Assembly: GCA_036867785.1 (NCBI GenBank) | Contig: CP145427.1 | Coordinates: forward strand, 558,001 to 622,000 | DNA from: Plasmodiophora brassicae | Lineage: Eukaryota; Endomyxa: Phytomyxea; Phytomyxea; Plasmodiophorida | Direction: 5' to 3' | Length of the DNA: 64,000 nucleotides | Shown here: positions 17,551-28,606 of the stretch, one piece after another | Position numbering within the stretch: position 1 is the stretch's first letter | Layout: each line of letters starts with the position of its first letter | The notes under the pieces: generated by a model | Told to the model about the DNA's origin: nothing | What the model saw: only the letters and a program-made list of their open reading frames with translations | Databases searched by the model: none | Translations under genes and position numbers: made by a program

Positions 17551-18558
17551 ATGCCCGGGTGGCGGCGCCTGGCGTGCGCTGCTGGCGGGCGACGGTGGCG
17601 CCGCGCGTTCAGCGTCTTCCTGTGGGACACGGAGACGACCGGCCTGCGCCCGGGCGTCGACCGCATCGTTGAGATCGCCGTGTGCCAGGCGTCGGCGTCG
17701 GCGGCGGCGTCGATCGACCCTGATCGTGCCGGCGGCCGCCACCTGTCGGTCCTGGTGGACCCGGGCGTCCCGATCCCGAACGCCAACATCCACGGCATCA
17801 CCGACGACATGGTCGGGGGCGGCGCCGGCGTCCCGTTCGACGAGGCCTGGGCCCGCGTCGTCGACTTTGTCGAGGCGACGACGCCGGTGCTGACGCCCCC
17901 GCTGCTCCTGGCGCACAACGCCCGGTTCGACGTCGGCATGGTGCTCGGCCAGCTCGACGCCGACCAGGTCGCCCGGTGCGCTCACTGGCGGTTCGCCTGC
18001 ACGATCCACGACCTGGCGCGCCTCTGCCTGCACACGTCGTCGTACTCGCTGGCGCACCTGGCCGCCCAGCTCCAGGTCGAGGCGCCACCGACGCACCGCT
18101 CCCTGGACGACTGCCGCGCCCTGGACGGCGTCGTCAGCGCCATCATCGCCATGCACAACGTGCCCGCTCATGACGTGTTCGGGTTCATCCGACGACGAAG
18201 CCGGCCCCTGACGGATCCGTCGTGGGCGGAACCGCCGCCGCCGCCGCCCACCACCAAACCAACGCGCTGTCGGCCAGCAGCACCGTCGGCACCGGCCAAG
18301 CTGAAGGTCCCGTCGACGCTGGCCGACGACGGCGACAGGGCCCTGTACGAGCGGCTGACCGAGTGGCGCGCCCGGGTCAGCCAGCGCCGGCGCCTGCCCG
18401 CCTACTGCGTCCTGTCGAACCGGACGCTGGAGGCGATCAGCGTCGCCCGGCCCGCCCAGCTCGTCGACCTGCACCGGATCAGCGGCATCGGCGACAGCAA
18501 GGCGCGACAGTTCGGCCAGGACATCCTGCAGATCGTACGCGGCGAATCGGTCACGTAA
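17551..18558 (+). CDS. DEDDh 3-prime to 5-prime exonuclease (DnaQ family) fused to an HRDC domain
   Basis: An intronless 335-residue protein. The DnaQ-like fold spans about 20-205 and shows all three exonuclease motifs: DTETTG (Asp26, Glu28), NARFD (Asp127) and H182-RSLD-D187, making it the DEDDh subtype. A Pro-rich linker follows, then an HRDC domain (about 264-330) with LYERLTEWR, LSNRTLEAIS and ISGIGDSKARQFG. HRDC domains bind DNA or protein in RecQ helicases and RNase D. In RNase D the exonuclease is the DEDDy type, so a DEDDh-HRDC pairing is unusual. The Arg-rich start (MPGWRRLACAAGGRRWRR) could be a mitochondrial presequence. The likely role is processing of DNA or RNA 3-prime ends. It converges on the P5 ATPase at 71 bp. 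Confidence 0.88.
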   Translation: MPGWRRLACAAGGRRWRRAFSVFLWDTETTGLRPGVDRIVEIAVCQASASAAASIDPDRAGGRHLSVLVDPGVPIPNANIHGITDDMVGGGAGVPFDEAWARVVDFVEATTPVLTPPLLLAHNARFDVGMVLGQLDADQVARCAHWRFACTIHDLARLCLHTSSYSLAHLAAQLQVEAPPTHRSLDDCRALDGVVSAIIAMHNVPAHDVFGFIRRRSRPLTDPSWAEPPPPPPTTKPTRCRPAAPSAPAKLKVPSTLADDGDRALYERLTEWRARVSQRRRLPAYCVLSNRTLEAISVARPAQLVDLHRISGIGDSKARQFGQDILQIVRGESVT

Positions 18559-18629
18559 ACAGCAGAACACACGTCGGCCGTCCGACCCCACGAACGCCTG
18601 TTGTATTGCAATACTTGCTGCCCCCTCTC

Positions 18630-21600
18630 TCACAGGCTGACGGCGACCGACTTGCTGACCGTGTCGGACGCGGCATTGCCCTGCCGCTGGAACCATCGTC
18701 GGCCGGGGCCGAACACGACGACGTAGTGGTAGGCCCAGACGGCGACGGCGTTGGCGACGACAATGGCGAACAGGTCGAGGCGGGCGCGAACGGGCATCTC
18801 GTTCGACGCCCGGCTGCAGTTGACGTGGAACAGGCAGGACAGCGCGTTCGTGCCGCCCAGGACGACGGCGCTCCACAGGGCGACGTACGCGCCGAGCACG
18901 ACGACGAAGACGCGGTTGCGGATCCAGGCGGCACGGAACGGCCCGCCCAGGTTGGCGACGGCGGCGACGATGGCGACCTGGGCGAACGTGACGATGCCGA
19001 TGATGCCGGCCTCGTAGTTGTCGGCCAGCAGCCACCAGGCCATCATGTTGTCCAGCGCACGGCCGTCCCACTCGTGGCACAGGTACCACGACGACTGGTG
19101 GAACATCCAGGCGACGACGACGGCGAAGAACGCCACGTTGATGGCGATCGTTCCGATCGTGGCCGACAGCGTCTCCGGGCCCAGCAGGCGCGCCGTCGGC
19201 CGACGGGACGACAGCGGGCCCGGCGACGGGCGCGCTGTCGTCAACGCGGCCGACAGCCCGATCGAGACGGCCACGTCGAGCGCCATCCAGACGGCCTCGT
19301 CCATGACGACGCTAAAGTACGCCGACAGCAACTGTACGAACGAAACAGGGTCGGCGACACGAACGAACGGTGGGGCGGTCGACGCGCACGTACCTTGGCG
19401 ACGATGAGGACCTCGCCGTACAGGACCAGGAAGCGGTAGGCGGCCAGGTTGGTGGCCAGGGCGGCCCGCCCGTGCCGGACGAGGTCGACGAACGCGCCGA
19501 TCGTGCCCGAGTCGGTCGAGAACGGCGCCACGAACGACGCGTCCGACTCGGACAGCGCCAGGCCGACATGGGCGGCACGAAGCGCAGCGGAATCGTTCGC
19601 TCCTAAGCACCGGGGTACACGGTCCGTCAGAAGGCGGCGGGCACACATCCAGTTCACGAGCAGGACACGTACCATCGCCGACCATGGCGACGATAGCGCC
19701 CGCGTTCTGATGCGCCCGAATGCATGCGACCTTGTCGTCGGGTCGCATTCGGCCGAACACGCGAACACGGGGGAGCAGGTCGCCCAGGCGGCCCTGCTCG
19801 ACGAGCGCGTGGAACGCGCGCGACGTGACGGCCAGCTCGACGTCGGCGTCGTTGACGTCGTCGTCGTCGACGGGGTGCCCGTTGGCGGCGTCGACCCAGA
19901 ACACGGCCGACCCCGGCGGCGGCCCTCGGCAGGCGCCCAGCAGAACGCGACGACCCGTCGGGATCATCCCGCAGCGACGTGCAATGCAGATGCCCGTCAG
20001 GGCCGTGTCGCCGGTCACCTGGCGAACGAGTCAGCACGACGTTCCTGGACGGCTGCTGTCGTCGTTACCATGACGCACCGCGTCGACGGAGCCAGCTCGG
20101 CGATGGCGTCCGCCGTGCACGGTTTCAACGGGTTGACGAACATGACGACGCCGAGGACGGACAGGTGGCGCTCGAGGTGCTCCCGGCTGCCGGAAAGGTC
20201 GTCATTGGACACGGGGCGATGGGCGACCGCCAGCGTGTAGTGGCCCTCCCGAGCGTGCCGCTTGACAACGCTGTCAAAGTCGGCGGGAAGCAGCGCGGGG
20301 TCGGCGAGAGCGGCGACCTGCTCCGGGGACCCTTTGCAGAACAGGGACAGGGCGCCGCTGGACAGGTCCCGGACGACGACCGACATGCGCTGGCGCCCGT
20401 GCTCGAACGGCAGGACGCGGACGATCTCGACGCGCTGGTCGCCGCACCGAACGACCGACCCGTCCATGGCGCACCCGCTCTTCTTGAACATCTCCAGGTC
20501 GACCGCGTTGCCGACCAGGCGCCCGTCTACGAACCGGGTCAGCGGGAGTGCAACCGTGGCCCGCAGCGTTGGGCAACGTACCTTCGAGAGCGGACAGCGA
20601 ATGGGCGGTGCCCAATGCCAGACGGAGCAGGCCAGGCAGGTCATCGACGGCGTCGGACGGGCGGGCGTGGAACGACCGTCGCTCGATGGCGTGGACGGAC
20701 GAGAACTCGAGGCCGGACCGCGTCAGCGTGCCCGTCTTGTCGAAGCAGGCGACGGAGACCTGCGGAACGCCCGGGGCGGTCAGACCGACGACACTGTGCA
20801 GACGAGGAGGACCCCTGCACACATACCTTGCCGGCCAGCGCGATTCGCGTCATCTGCGTGCAATTGACACGCTTCGATGCGAGACGTCGAGATGCAACCG
20901 CCTGCCCAACGACCAGCATGGCAGGGAGCATCGGCGACAGGACACTAACGACGGGGGATCAGTCGCGGTGCGGGATGGCATCACCGGCAGACCAGGGCGC
21001 ATACCAGGTGATGCTGCACATGGAGTAGAACCAGGTGCCATCGGTACCGTTCAGCAGGGCGACCGTGCAGAGGCCGCCGACGATGCCCCACGTGCACAGG
21101 ATCAGGATGACGATGGCGAGTTCGTTGTCGAACACGAACTCGACGGCGGCAGGAAACAGGATCTCGCGCAGGAGTTGCCCCTTCAGTGTGCTGGCGCCGG
21201 TCGCGGCCACGATCGCTTCGCTCGTCGCCGCACTCTGAATGACGGACGTCCCCGACCAGAGCTGGTGCTGGCGGCCCTTATCCTGGGCATTAGCGGCAGG
21301 GAACTTGCGCACGGGGCGCGATTCACCCGTCAGCATGCTCTCGTCCACAACGACCTCGCCCTGCAGTAGGACCAGGTCGGCAGGGACCGTGGATTCCGAC
21401 GCGATCCGCACACGGTCGCCTGGGCGAAGGCGCGCGACAGGCACAGGAACGTCACCGTCCGGCGTGACCACGACACAGGTCGCCATCGAGTGTGCCGAGG
21501 CCAGCTCCCGAACCTTTCGGTCGGCGGAAACGGCAGCGCGAACCTGTAGACAGACAACCGCTCACTGTAAGCACCGACACGAACAGGAAACGAACGAGGC

Positions 21601-22660
21601 GCCGAACCTTGAATACGAGGGCGGTTACGACCAGAACCAGCGAGCACGCGGACATGCGCCAGTAGGAGAAAATCGCCCAGACCCAGAGCATATGCAGCTG
21701 GTACACGTAGAACAGCCCGAACAGTTCGGCTCGTACCGCTTGCGACACGGTCAGCGACGGGAACTCCAGGGCATTCGATTCCGCAGGCGCGCTGCGGAAG
21801 CGGCCCAGATGCCGATCGAACGGCATTCGCAGGCAGCGCACCGTGATGGATCCGTCTTCGACGGCGACGTCGATGGCATCGTGCGCGTTCCAGTCCACGA
21901 AGCGTTGAACGAGATCGTGGACGAGGTCCCGCGGCTTGCCGGGGGGCTCCGCCGTCGGAACTCCGTGGCGGACTTTGCGGACTCCGACGTCGTCGAGGGC
22001 TCCGGCGCCGAACCGCCTTAGGTAGAGGCGGGCCAGGCGATCCAGCGTTCCGCCCGGTGAGGCGCGCGGCGTGACAACGCGGACGGTCGTGGCGAATTCC
22101 AGGGCGGTTGGGATGCGGAACGCGTCCGCCAGCCAATCGCCGGCGGCGAATACCACCACCAGCCAGATGCAGGACACATGCCACATGACAATGAACGCAG
22201 AGAACACATCGCTGCCGAATATGCGAAGGTCCAGGTAGAAGTCCAGGCATAGGGCGCCCAGCGACAGCTGCAGGAGTAGGGTGGCCGTGCACATGGCGAA
22301 CCAGGCGACGGTGCCGAACACGTCGTCGACGTACCCGTACTGGATGGCGTCCTGCTCGCCGTCATGCGACACGCTTTTGGACGTATCGCAGGACGCAAGT
22401 CGACGTCGCACGGCGAATGCCGCGATCAGTGCAACGCATACGGCGAACACGGCGGCGAACGCGATGATGACAGGGTGGTGCATGTTGACCCTCGTGGCGG
22501 GACCGTCAGTAGAACTTGCGGTCGCGACAGGTGGAGCCGTCGACGGTGCTGCAGGGCAGCGATGCAGCGCGTTGGGCTCGTGAAAGAACGGGTACGCGGT
22601 AGCCGCGTGCAGCAGAGCGCACGCGAGCAGCAGACATGAGTACGCGTGCTGCATGTTCAT
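18630..22660 (-). CDS. P5-type P-type ATPase (ATP13A-like), 8 exons, 1,200 residues
   Basis: Exons 22660-21608, 21543-21005, 20944-20827, 20759-20582, 20526-20069, 20018-19673, 19602-19394 and 19331-18630 are joined by seven GT...AG introns of 50-70 nt. They sum to 3,603 nt with an unbroken frame. Motifs in order: MLTGES in the actuator domain (about 424), phosphorylation site CFDKTGTLT (Asp about 576), FCKGSPE in the nucleotide domain, VTGDTALT, and GDGANDSAALRAA (about 896). DKTGT with the GDGAND...ALRAA and LVGNAVDLEMF patterns places it in P5, nearer P5B, whose known members move polyamines or other cations across endolysosomal membranes. Oddities: the P5B hallmark PPALP reads SPMLP here, and the N-terminus looks like a signal sequence followed by an extra helix. 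Start ATG chosen at MNMQHAY. Confidence 0.9.
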
Positions 22661-23228
22661 GGCGGTTTGCTTGGGGGTCGTCCAGCAATAGAAACGCTCT
22701 GGCGACGTGCGGTTTCTATGGTTGCCTCTCCTGCTCCGGAACACGATTCACGAACCCGGGGCGACGGATATCAACAATGGCGACGTTGTTGCGTGGTGGC
22801 GCGACTCTGCTGACGACGGCCTCCAGACTTTGCCAAAAAGGTGCGCGACTGCAGTAGACAGTCGCGCGGTCAATTGTTGCGTCAGTGAGGCAAGCGCGGA
22901 TTCCCGGTCAACGACGGGTACGGATTCTATTTCTGTGCTGGCCAGTCACGCTGCCGATGCCCGTCACCGGCCGCTCCAGCATTGGTGAAAACAGCGCCGG
23001 CTCCTGTAGTGTATGTTACCGCGCGCTATCGGCCCTGAACGTATTAGAGGAGCATAGGTGAGGCCGCCAATCAAAACGGTTGCAGGTGATGGATGTGTCA
23101 TTTAATCAATATGCGTGAGGCCATCAACGGGATGGCCAACAGAAAGGCAGCTCTGTGACGACTGCTTTGACGGTAATGCTCAGTATGTGCTCAATTCTGG
23201 GGCCAAGAGGTCGTCAGTTCCCGACAAA
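22661..23228. other. No gene seen; upstream region of the P5 ATPase
   Basis: This 570-bp stretch between the ATPase start and the foldback element contains only short, mutually overlapping frames. It presumably carries the ATPase promoter. Base composition shifts toward AT near the repeat element. Confidence 0.45.
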
Positions 23229-25020
23229 GCGTGGAGGGGGATAAGGAAGGCGCAGCGCTGCGTAGAACGAGGAACCGCTGGGCTCTCGCAGTAAACGATC
23301 TACAAAACGTGGGGGCCTCGTACGTTCTGCGCTGGCAGTTGCCCGTTGTGGCGGGTACCTGAGGACAGCACGCTGGGCCCGATTTTTGTAATCAGGGCCC
23401 GATTTTCTTGTCCAGACTGCGCGGACGTCGGAGCCAGAGCTCAGGAGCCATGTGCGTTGGCAGCAGCGTGGCGTCGTCGTCGCACGCTCTCCATACGTCA
23501 TACGGCGTAATCGATGCGTTGGCGCAACGTGACCACTTGATGCAAAGCCTTTCGGTCGGCGGCTACGTCCTTTGTCGGGACGGCACTCTTGCCTTCGATT
23601 CGTTGACGGCTCAGACCGAATCACCTCGACACTATCGATCGAGTTCGCGCGCGCTGATGAAGCAGTCGACGGCGTTGTCCTGCGCCATCACGGCGATGGT
23701 TGTGTTCCCCTGGACCAACCAGTATATGTGCACTGACCAGCGCGCATTGTACAGGACACGTCTTGCGTCTTTCTCACAATGGTCACACGGGTGAAATTGC
23801 GTGCATCCAGAAAGAACACGGCCGTTGGACTATCCTGAAGACGGCTCGGGAAGCAGATTGTATGTCGATTTATATATTCGGGGCGCAGTTACCTGTTGTA
23901 GTAATGTTATGATTGTACAGGTCGCCTGTACGTCAACCACGTCCGACTTCACTACGGCGAGCTCGAGCGCATCGAAGTGGGAGTGCATATATCCGTCACG
24001 TCAGCCGACAAGACGACTTTGTTCGCGTCGATCCAAATCTTGTGATATTTAATGAAGTGGATACCGAAGAGCACATGGCTACTTACGCGATAGACCAATC
24101 GGGCGGAGCGATATACTGACAGCCGGCTAGCAAAGGCGTCAGTATCGCTCCGCCCGATTGGTTTATCGTGTAAGTAGCCATGTGCACTTCGTTATCCACT
24201 TCATTCACAGGATTTGGAGGCATGCGAAAGTCGTCGTCTTGTCGGCTGACGTGAAGGAAATAAGGACTCCAACTTCCAGGCGCTCGAGCATGCCATGGCG
24301 AACTCGGACGTGGTTGACGTACAGGCGACCTGTGCAATCATAACATTACTACCTGTACAACAGGTAACTGCGCCCCGAATATATAAATCGACATACAATC
24401 TGCTTCCCGAGCCGTCTTCAGAATCGCCCAACGGACGCGATCTTTATGAATGCTGGCAATTTCACCGGTGTGGCCGTTCTGCGACAGACGCAGGACGTGC
24501 CCTGTACGATGCGCGCTGGTCAGTGCAGGTATACTGATTCGACCAGGGGAACACAACCGTCGCCGTGATGGCGCACGACAACGCCGTCGACAGCGTCCTC
24601 ACTGTGCGCGAACGCGATCGTGATGACGTGACACGGTCTGACCCATCGACGAAGGCGAGAGTGCCGTCCCGGCACAGCACGTAGCCGCCGATCGTCAGGG
24701 TTTGCATCACGGGGTCACGTCGCGCCAATGCACCGATTACGCCGTATGACGTATGAAGAGCGTGCGACGACGACGCCACGCTGCTGCCAACGCACATGGC
24801 TCCTGGGCCCTGGCTCCGACGTCAGTGCAGTCTGGACAAGAAAAATCGGGCCCTGATCTCAAAAACCGGGCCCTGCTCTGACTGTGCTGTCCTCAAGTGC
24901 CCGCCACAACGTGGCAACTGCCAACGCAGAACGTATCTGGCCCCCGCGTTTTGTAGACCGTTTACTGCGCGAGCCCTCTTTCTACGCAGCGCTGTGCCTT
25001 CCTGATCCCCCCTCCACGCT
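23229..25020. mobile_element. Foldback element: 1.8-kb imperfect palindrome with a 17-nt spacer
   Basis: Left arm 23229-24120 and right arm 24138-25020 are diverged inverted copies of one another (about 0.9 kb each) around the spacer 24121-24137. Both outer ends read GCGTGGAGGGGG inward. The inner ends read CGGGCGGAGCGATA and its partner with small changes. Indels of a few bases separate the arms. Weak frames of about 110-128 codons occur in matching places (sharing GGYVLCRDGTLAF), but indels shift them and no domain is recognised. Structurally this fits a foldback DNA transposon or an old inverted duplication. No transposase is visible. A third, partial copy lies at 28165-28320. Confidence 0.8.
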
Positions 25021-25311
25021 TCTGTCGCTGCCGGATTCGGTCTCCGCGACGACGCAGCATCTCGGCATTGGTCCCGCTGGGGCCCCGGCCCCGACGCCTC
25101 GCGTGTCCCCGCCCGTGTTCTGCGCCAGACGCAAGACGTGCGTGCCCTGTTGTATACTGTGCCTTTATGGCGGAAGAAGGGCAGGGAAGGTCTCACAAAA
25201 ATGCGCAGTCACAAAACTGCGCCGGTGACCTCCGCCAGAATACCGGTCCTGTACATACCTACTTACCTATCAACAAGGTTTAACAGCATCCAGCGCATTG
25301 GATTTGTTTAT

Positions 25312-28117
25312 TCAACCCTGCCATCCGCACCCGTTCGAAGGATGCGAGCCCGGGCACCGACGTTTCTTAAAATCTGTGTGCGCGAACTGGTCCCCCCATC
25401 GTCTAGCGAATTCGTCGTCATCATCGTTACAATGTCGCCTCAAACAGTTCAGGACGGGGGTCAGGACATTATAATAGAACGTTCTCATGGACGGCGTGAA
25501 CGAATTCTTGGCCCTCCCTGCACACTGGATCTCAATACGCCGCATCGTTCGCAACTTCGCGTGCGTATCAATGTTCGACATGTCCCGATCAGCGACGTCA
25601 AAATCGCCTGCTTCACGACGACGACGTTTCCCGGATCGAGGTTCGGGTTCAAGGTCATTACGTGGTTGCTCGTCAGAAATTCCACCTGCCTGTCGCCCAT
25701 TGCCAGCAATGGGAACGTGGGCACGCGGTTGTGATTGATGAAGTCCTCGTTCAGCGTCTGCGTTGAAGGCATCGTTATTGTTGGCGGGCGCATCTCCACT
25801 GGAATCCTTGTCGCTAGACACAGCAGGTCGTGCCCGGTTACGCCCACGAGCAGAGCGGCGCTGGTCGGCATTGTTATCGGCAGAATCAGGAGCATGACGA
25901 TCTTGAACTCCTTGTAGAGCATACTTTCTTGCAAGTAGCTCAACAAGTTGTCCTGTCAAGTCGCCGAACCCTTTCGCTTGCATCAGCGCAAGAATGTTGT
26001 CGATTTTCGCGTCGATACTCTGATCCCTCGCCTGCAGGATAGCTTGTGAGAGTGCTATGATGTTTCTGGTCTTGTTCGGAGCCAGCACTCTTTGAGCAAC
26101 CAAATTCTCGACGAAGATCCGTACATGCCTAAACAAATCCGGCAGGCCGCCGATGGGATTCTCGTTCAGAGCCACCAGTTCTCTATGGTCGGACATGTGG
26201 ATCGCCTCCCATGTGTAATCGACGGTTAACAAAGCGCTTCGCCTGTTGACGAGTCAGTTCCGAAATTGCGTTAGGTTCACATGAATGCGAATTACTTCTG
26301 AAGCGATATCATCTTCAGGAAAGCTGCTGCCGATCCGTAGTACCGTTTAGCGCTTTCAACGGTTTTGTGCCGTGCTGACAGCATGATCTGCCCCAGTTCA
26401 CCTTTCCCCCAAATAGCTAACAAATAGCCAGTTTTTCGGAGGGTATGCGTTCCCCAAACTCGCCCGTCATCGCGTCCAACAACGTCCGAGAGCAGCTTCT
26501 TCAGTCTACGGACACGATTCGCCGTCAAATACACATTCGTAAGTGCACCATACGAGACCTACTGGTTGTTAAAGGTGGTGAAATCGAAGCAGTCACTAGA
26601 ACCCTTCTTCTTGGGAAATAGGTAACCCGACGTTATGCCTGATACGCTGAGCCACAGTAGCAGGTGGCTAACCAAGCATAGTTCGGGAACGTCTGTACAG
26701 CGCCTTATCTGTCCACAAACTATATAATACGGACGCAACCAGACGGCAAGCGTAGGCAAAATAAGGCCGTGCAACCAGTTCTACCAGTTTTGCAACCAGT
26801 CTACCGGGTACCCCCTCTACGAGACCATGGCGGGAAACCGTCGCGCCAAATCCTCCGCGCTTCCCGACGACGGCGTCCGCAGCGAATCGGCAGTTTCCAG
26901 TGACGAGATCGACATGGCAAGGCTTCGCAACCGTCGTGGCAGGGGACGGAGATGGCGTCTTCCTGCGCAGAGGCGCACCCGGATTGAGAGGTTGGCGAAG
27001 ACTGGCGTTGAAATCGCCGCTCAACGCCACGGTATCCAGCTGCCCATATCATTAACGGGACAAACGATCCATCAGCCTTGCCCTTGATCTTGACGCCCAT
27101 GCAGTTAACGTCGCCATTATCGGGATTGACAGATACCAGACTCGTCAGAATGTCTTCAATTCGGAATGGACACCCTTCGGCGGATCGGAGGAAGAGCTGG
27201 CAGTGGAAAAGGATCATCGTATAGAGACGAAGTCCCTCATACCGATCTGCGCTGAGTAGCGCTTTGCGAATGGCGATCAGTTCATGTGGCATCAGAGGCG
27301 AATCACCTTGCGCAGTGTAATCAACGAGGTCGATTTGTGTCACGCGACGGTACCGGTTCTTCACGTTCTGATGCGATCGCGGGCAGCCCGATCTCCACAA
27401 GCGCGGGACTCCAGCGTGAAAATTACACGAGACATTATTGTCCCGGTACGCGACAATACACGCAGGACATGGTTCTGAGTACTGTCCGCTCTGGTGCCTC
27501 GCAACATGCAAATCACTGACAGCTGACAACAGCTGGTTGCATGAGTTCGGATCGTTCCAGGCACCCGTTGCGAGGATAGGCTGTCTCGAGAAGTAATCCA
27601 GAACGGGACCAACGCGATGAGAACTGACGGCATCGTCACGATGCACAACAACGGGAGTGCCAGGTGGCAGGACCTTGAAATCGATGAACGCCATGAGTGT
27701 GTCTGCACTCATCGATGGACAGAATTCGGTGGGAGCTCGCTCGTCGAGAATGATCAATGACTCAAAATCACCAATTCGTTTGCAGAACAGAGCCAGCTGA
27801 CGGTAGAGCTGCTTGTACTGCTTGTGCGAGTTCTGCTTCAGGACGCGATTGCCAGTCAGTTGCCCGCCGTGAGCTGAGAAGCGCAGGCCCATGCGGGCCA
27901 ATGCCTCGCCGACTCTCTGCCGAACCACATCTTCTTGCGACGTTGTGAGCGGACGCATTCGCTGTTGCACACCGTTGTCGACCAACTCGTCAACTGCAGA
28001 CGCCCCGAAAGACCGCCTCTCTTGCCGAAGATTGCGCCGACGGGGTCGCAGTGCCCCCGACCCCGTAGGGGGAAGGGTACGGGGAAGGAGAGGGGAAGGT
28101 GCGGGGAAGGTGGCCAT
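25312..28117 (-). mobile_element. Crypton-type DNA transposon (tyrosine recombinase element)
   Basis: Minus-strand coding from 28117 to 25312 carries a tyrosine recombinase and no reverse transcriptase or RNase H, which separates it from DIRS elements and matches Cryptons. Palindrome-element sequence flanks it on both sides (23229-25020 and 28165-28320), suggesting insertion into, or next to, that element. Cryptons lack long terminal repeats, so exact ends cannot be set by eye. The GC content is lower than in neighbouring host genes. Confidence 0.75.
25312..28117 (-). CDS. Crypton tyrosine recombinase with C-terminal extension
   Basis: The first segment runs from ATG 28117 (MATFPAPS) to about 27030. 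It includes the core-binding region and LYTMILFHCQLFLRSAEG, VKIKGK and SFVPLMIW, typical of the catalytic-domain start. After a gap or intron of about 300 nt, coding resumes near 26700 with VPELCLVSHLLLWLSVSG and GYLFPK. It then continues (another intron near 26550) into 26534-26296 with the catalytic end HTLRKTGYLLAIWGKGE, SARHKT and KRYYGSA: His-x2-Arg, His and the nucleophile Tyr. A 53-nt GTAATT...AACAG intron (26295-26243) joins it in frame to a C-terminal part ending at 25312, with a basic KRRRREAG patch. That tail may be the DNA-binding region seen in many Cryptons. Middle exon borders are uncertain. Confidence 0.7.
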
Positions 28118-28164
28118 TTTGCAACCGGATAACGTCTTTCCTATAGATTATTTGTCAGGATAAC

Positions 28165-28320
28165 GATGTATATATTCGGGGCGCAGTTACCTGTTGTAGT
28201 CAAGGTATGATTGTACAGGTCGCCTGTACGTCAATCACGTCCGAGTTCGCCATGGCATGCTCGAGCGCCTGGAAGTTGGAGTCCCTATCTCCGTCACGCG
28301 TCGACGATCCCGCTTAGCTT
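28165..28320 (+). repeat. Partial third copy of the foldback-element arm
   Basis: About 150 bp (from GTATATATTCGGGGCGCAGTT to GTCCCTATCTCCGTCACG) matches the inner part of the left arm near 23870-24000 and the right arm near 24245-24395. It lacks the 5-nt insertion seen in the right arm. It lies just beyond the Crypton start. Confidence 0.75.
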
Positions 28321-28353
28321 GGCCATGAACGACGGGCGCCGGCAGTGTGGGCA

Positions 28354-28606
28354 CTGAAGTGTGATCATCGATCGGATCATGGATCGCGGACACCCAACGT
28401 CGACATGACGCAGACGTACGCCGTTGCTCGATGCGGTTCATGTAGGCGAGCTGTTCGGCGGCGGTCAGCTCGGAGAAGAACCCGGCACGGTCGTTCGCCA
28501 GCGTCTCCTGCAGGTGCTGGTAGATGCTGCACGACACGCCGCGCCACTCGTCCGTGTCGACGGTCTGGCTGCGGCGCACCTCCAGCCAGGTCGACGTCTT
28601 CGACAT
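28354..28606 (-). pseudogene. Possible host-gene fragment bordering the repeat island
   Basis: From ATG 28606, 62 codons read MSKTSTWLEVRRSQTVDTDE... to AYMNRIEQR, GC-rich and amphipathic like host coding, and end at a good donor (GTACGTCT at 28419). An acceptor (CTTCAG) 66 nt later matches the usual intron size, but the joined frame runs into the repeat copy at 28320. Another phase of the second segment reads LQCPHCRRPSF and stops at 28298. The piece is probably a small gene, or the end of one, damaged by repeat insertion. I do not recognise a family. Confidence 0.35.

Noticed and set aside
23408-24797. Matching 128- and 111-codon frames in the two foldback arms
   Set aside because: They share GGYVLCRDGTLAF, but indels between the arms break correspondence and no domain or splice model fits. 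Kept as part of the element, not called as genes.
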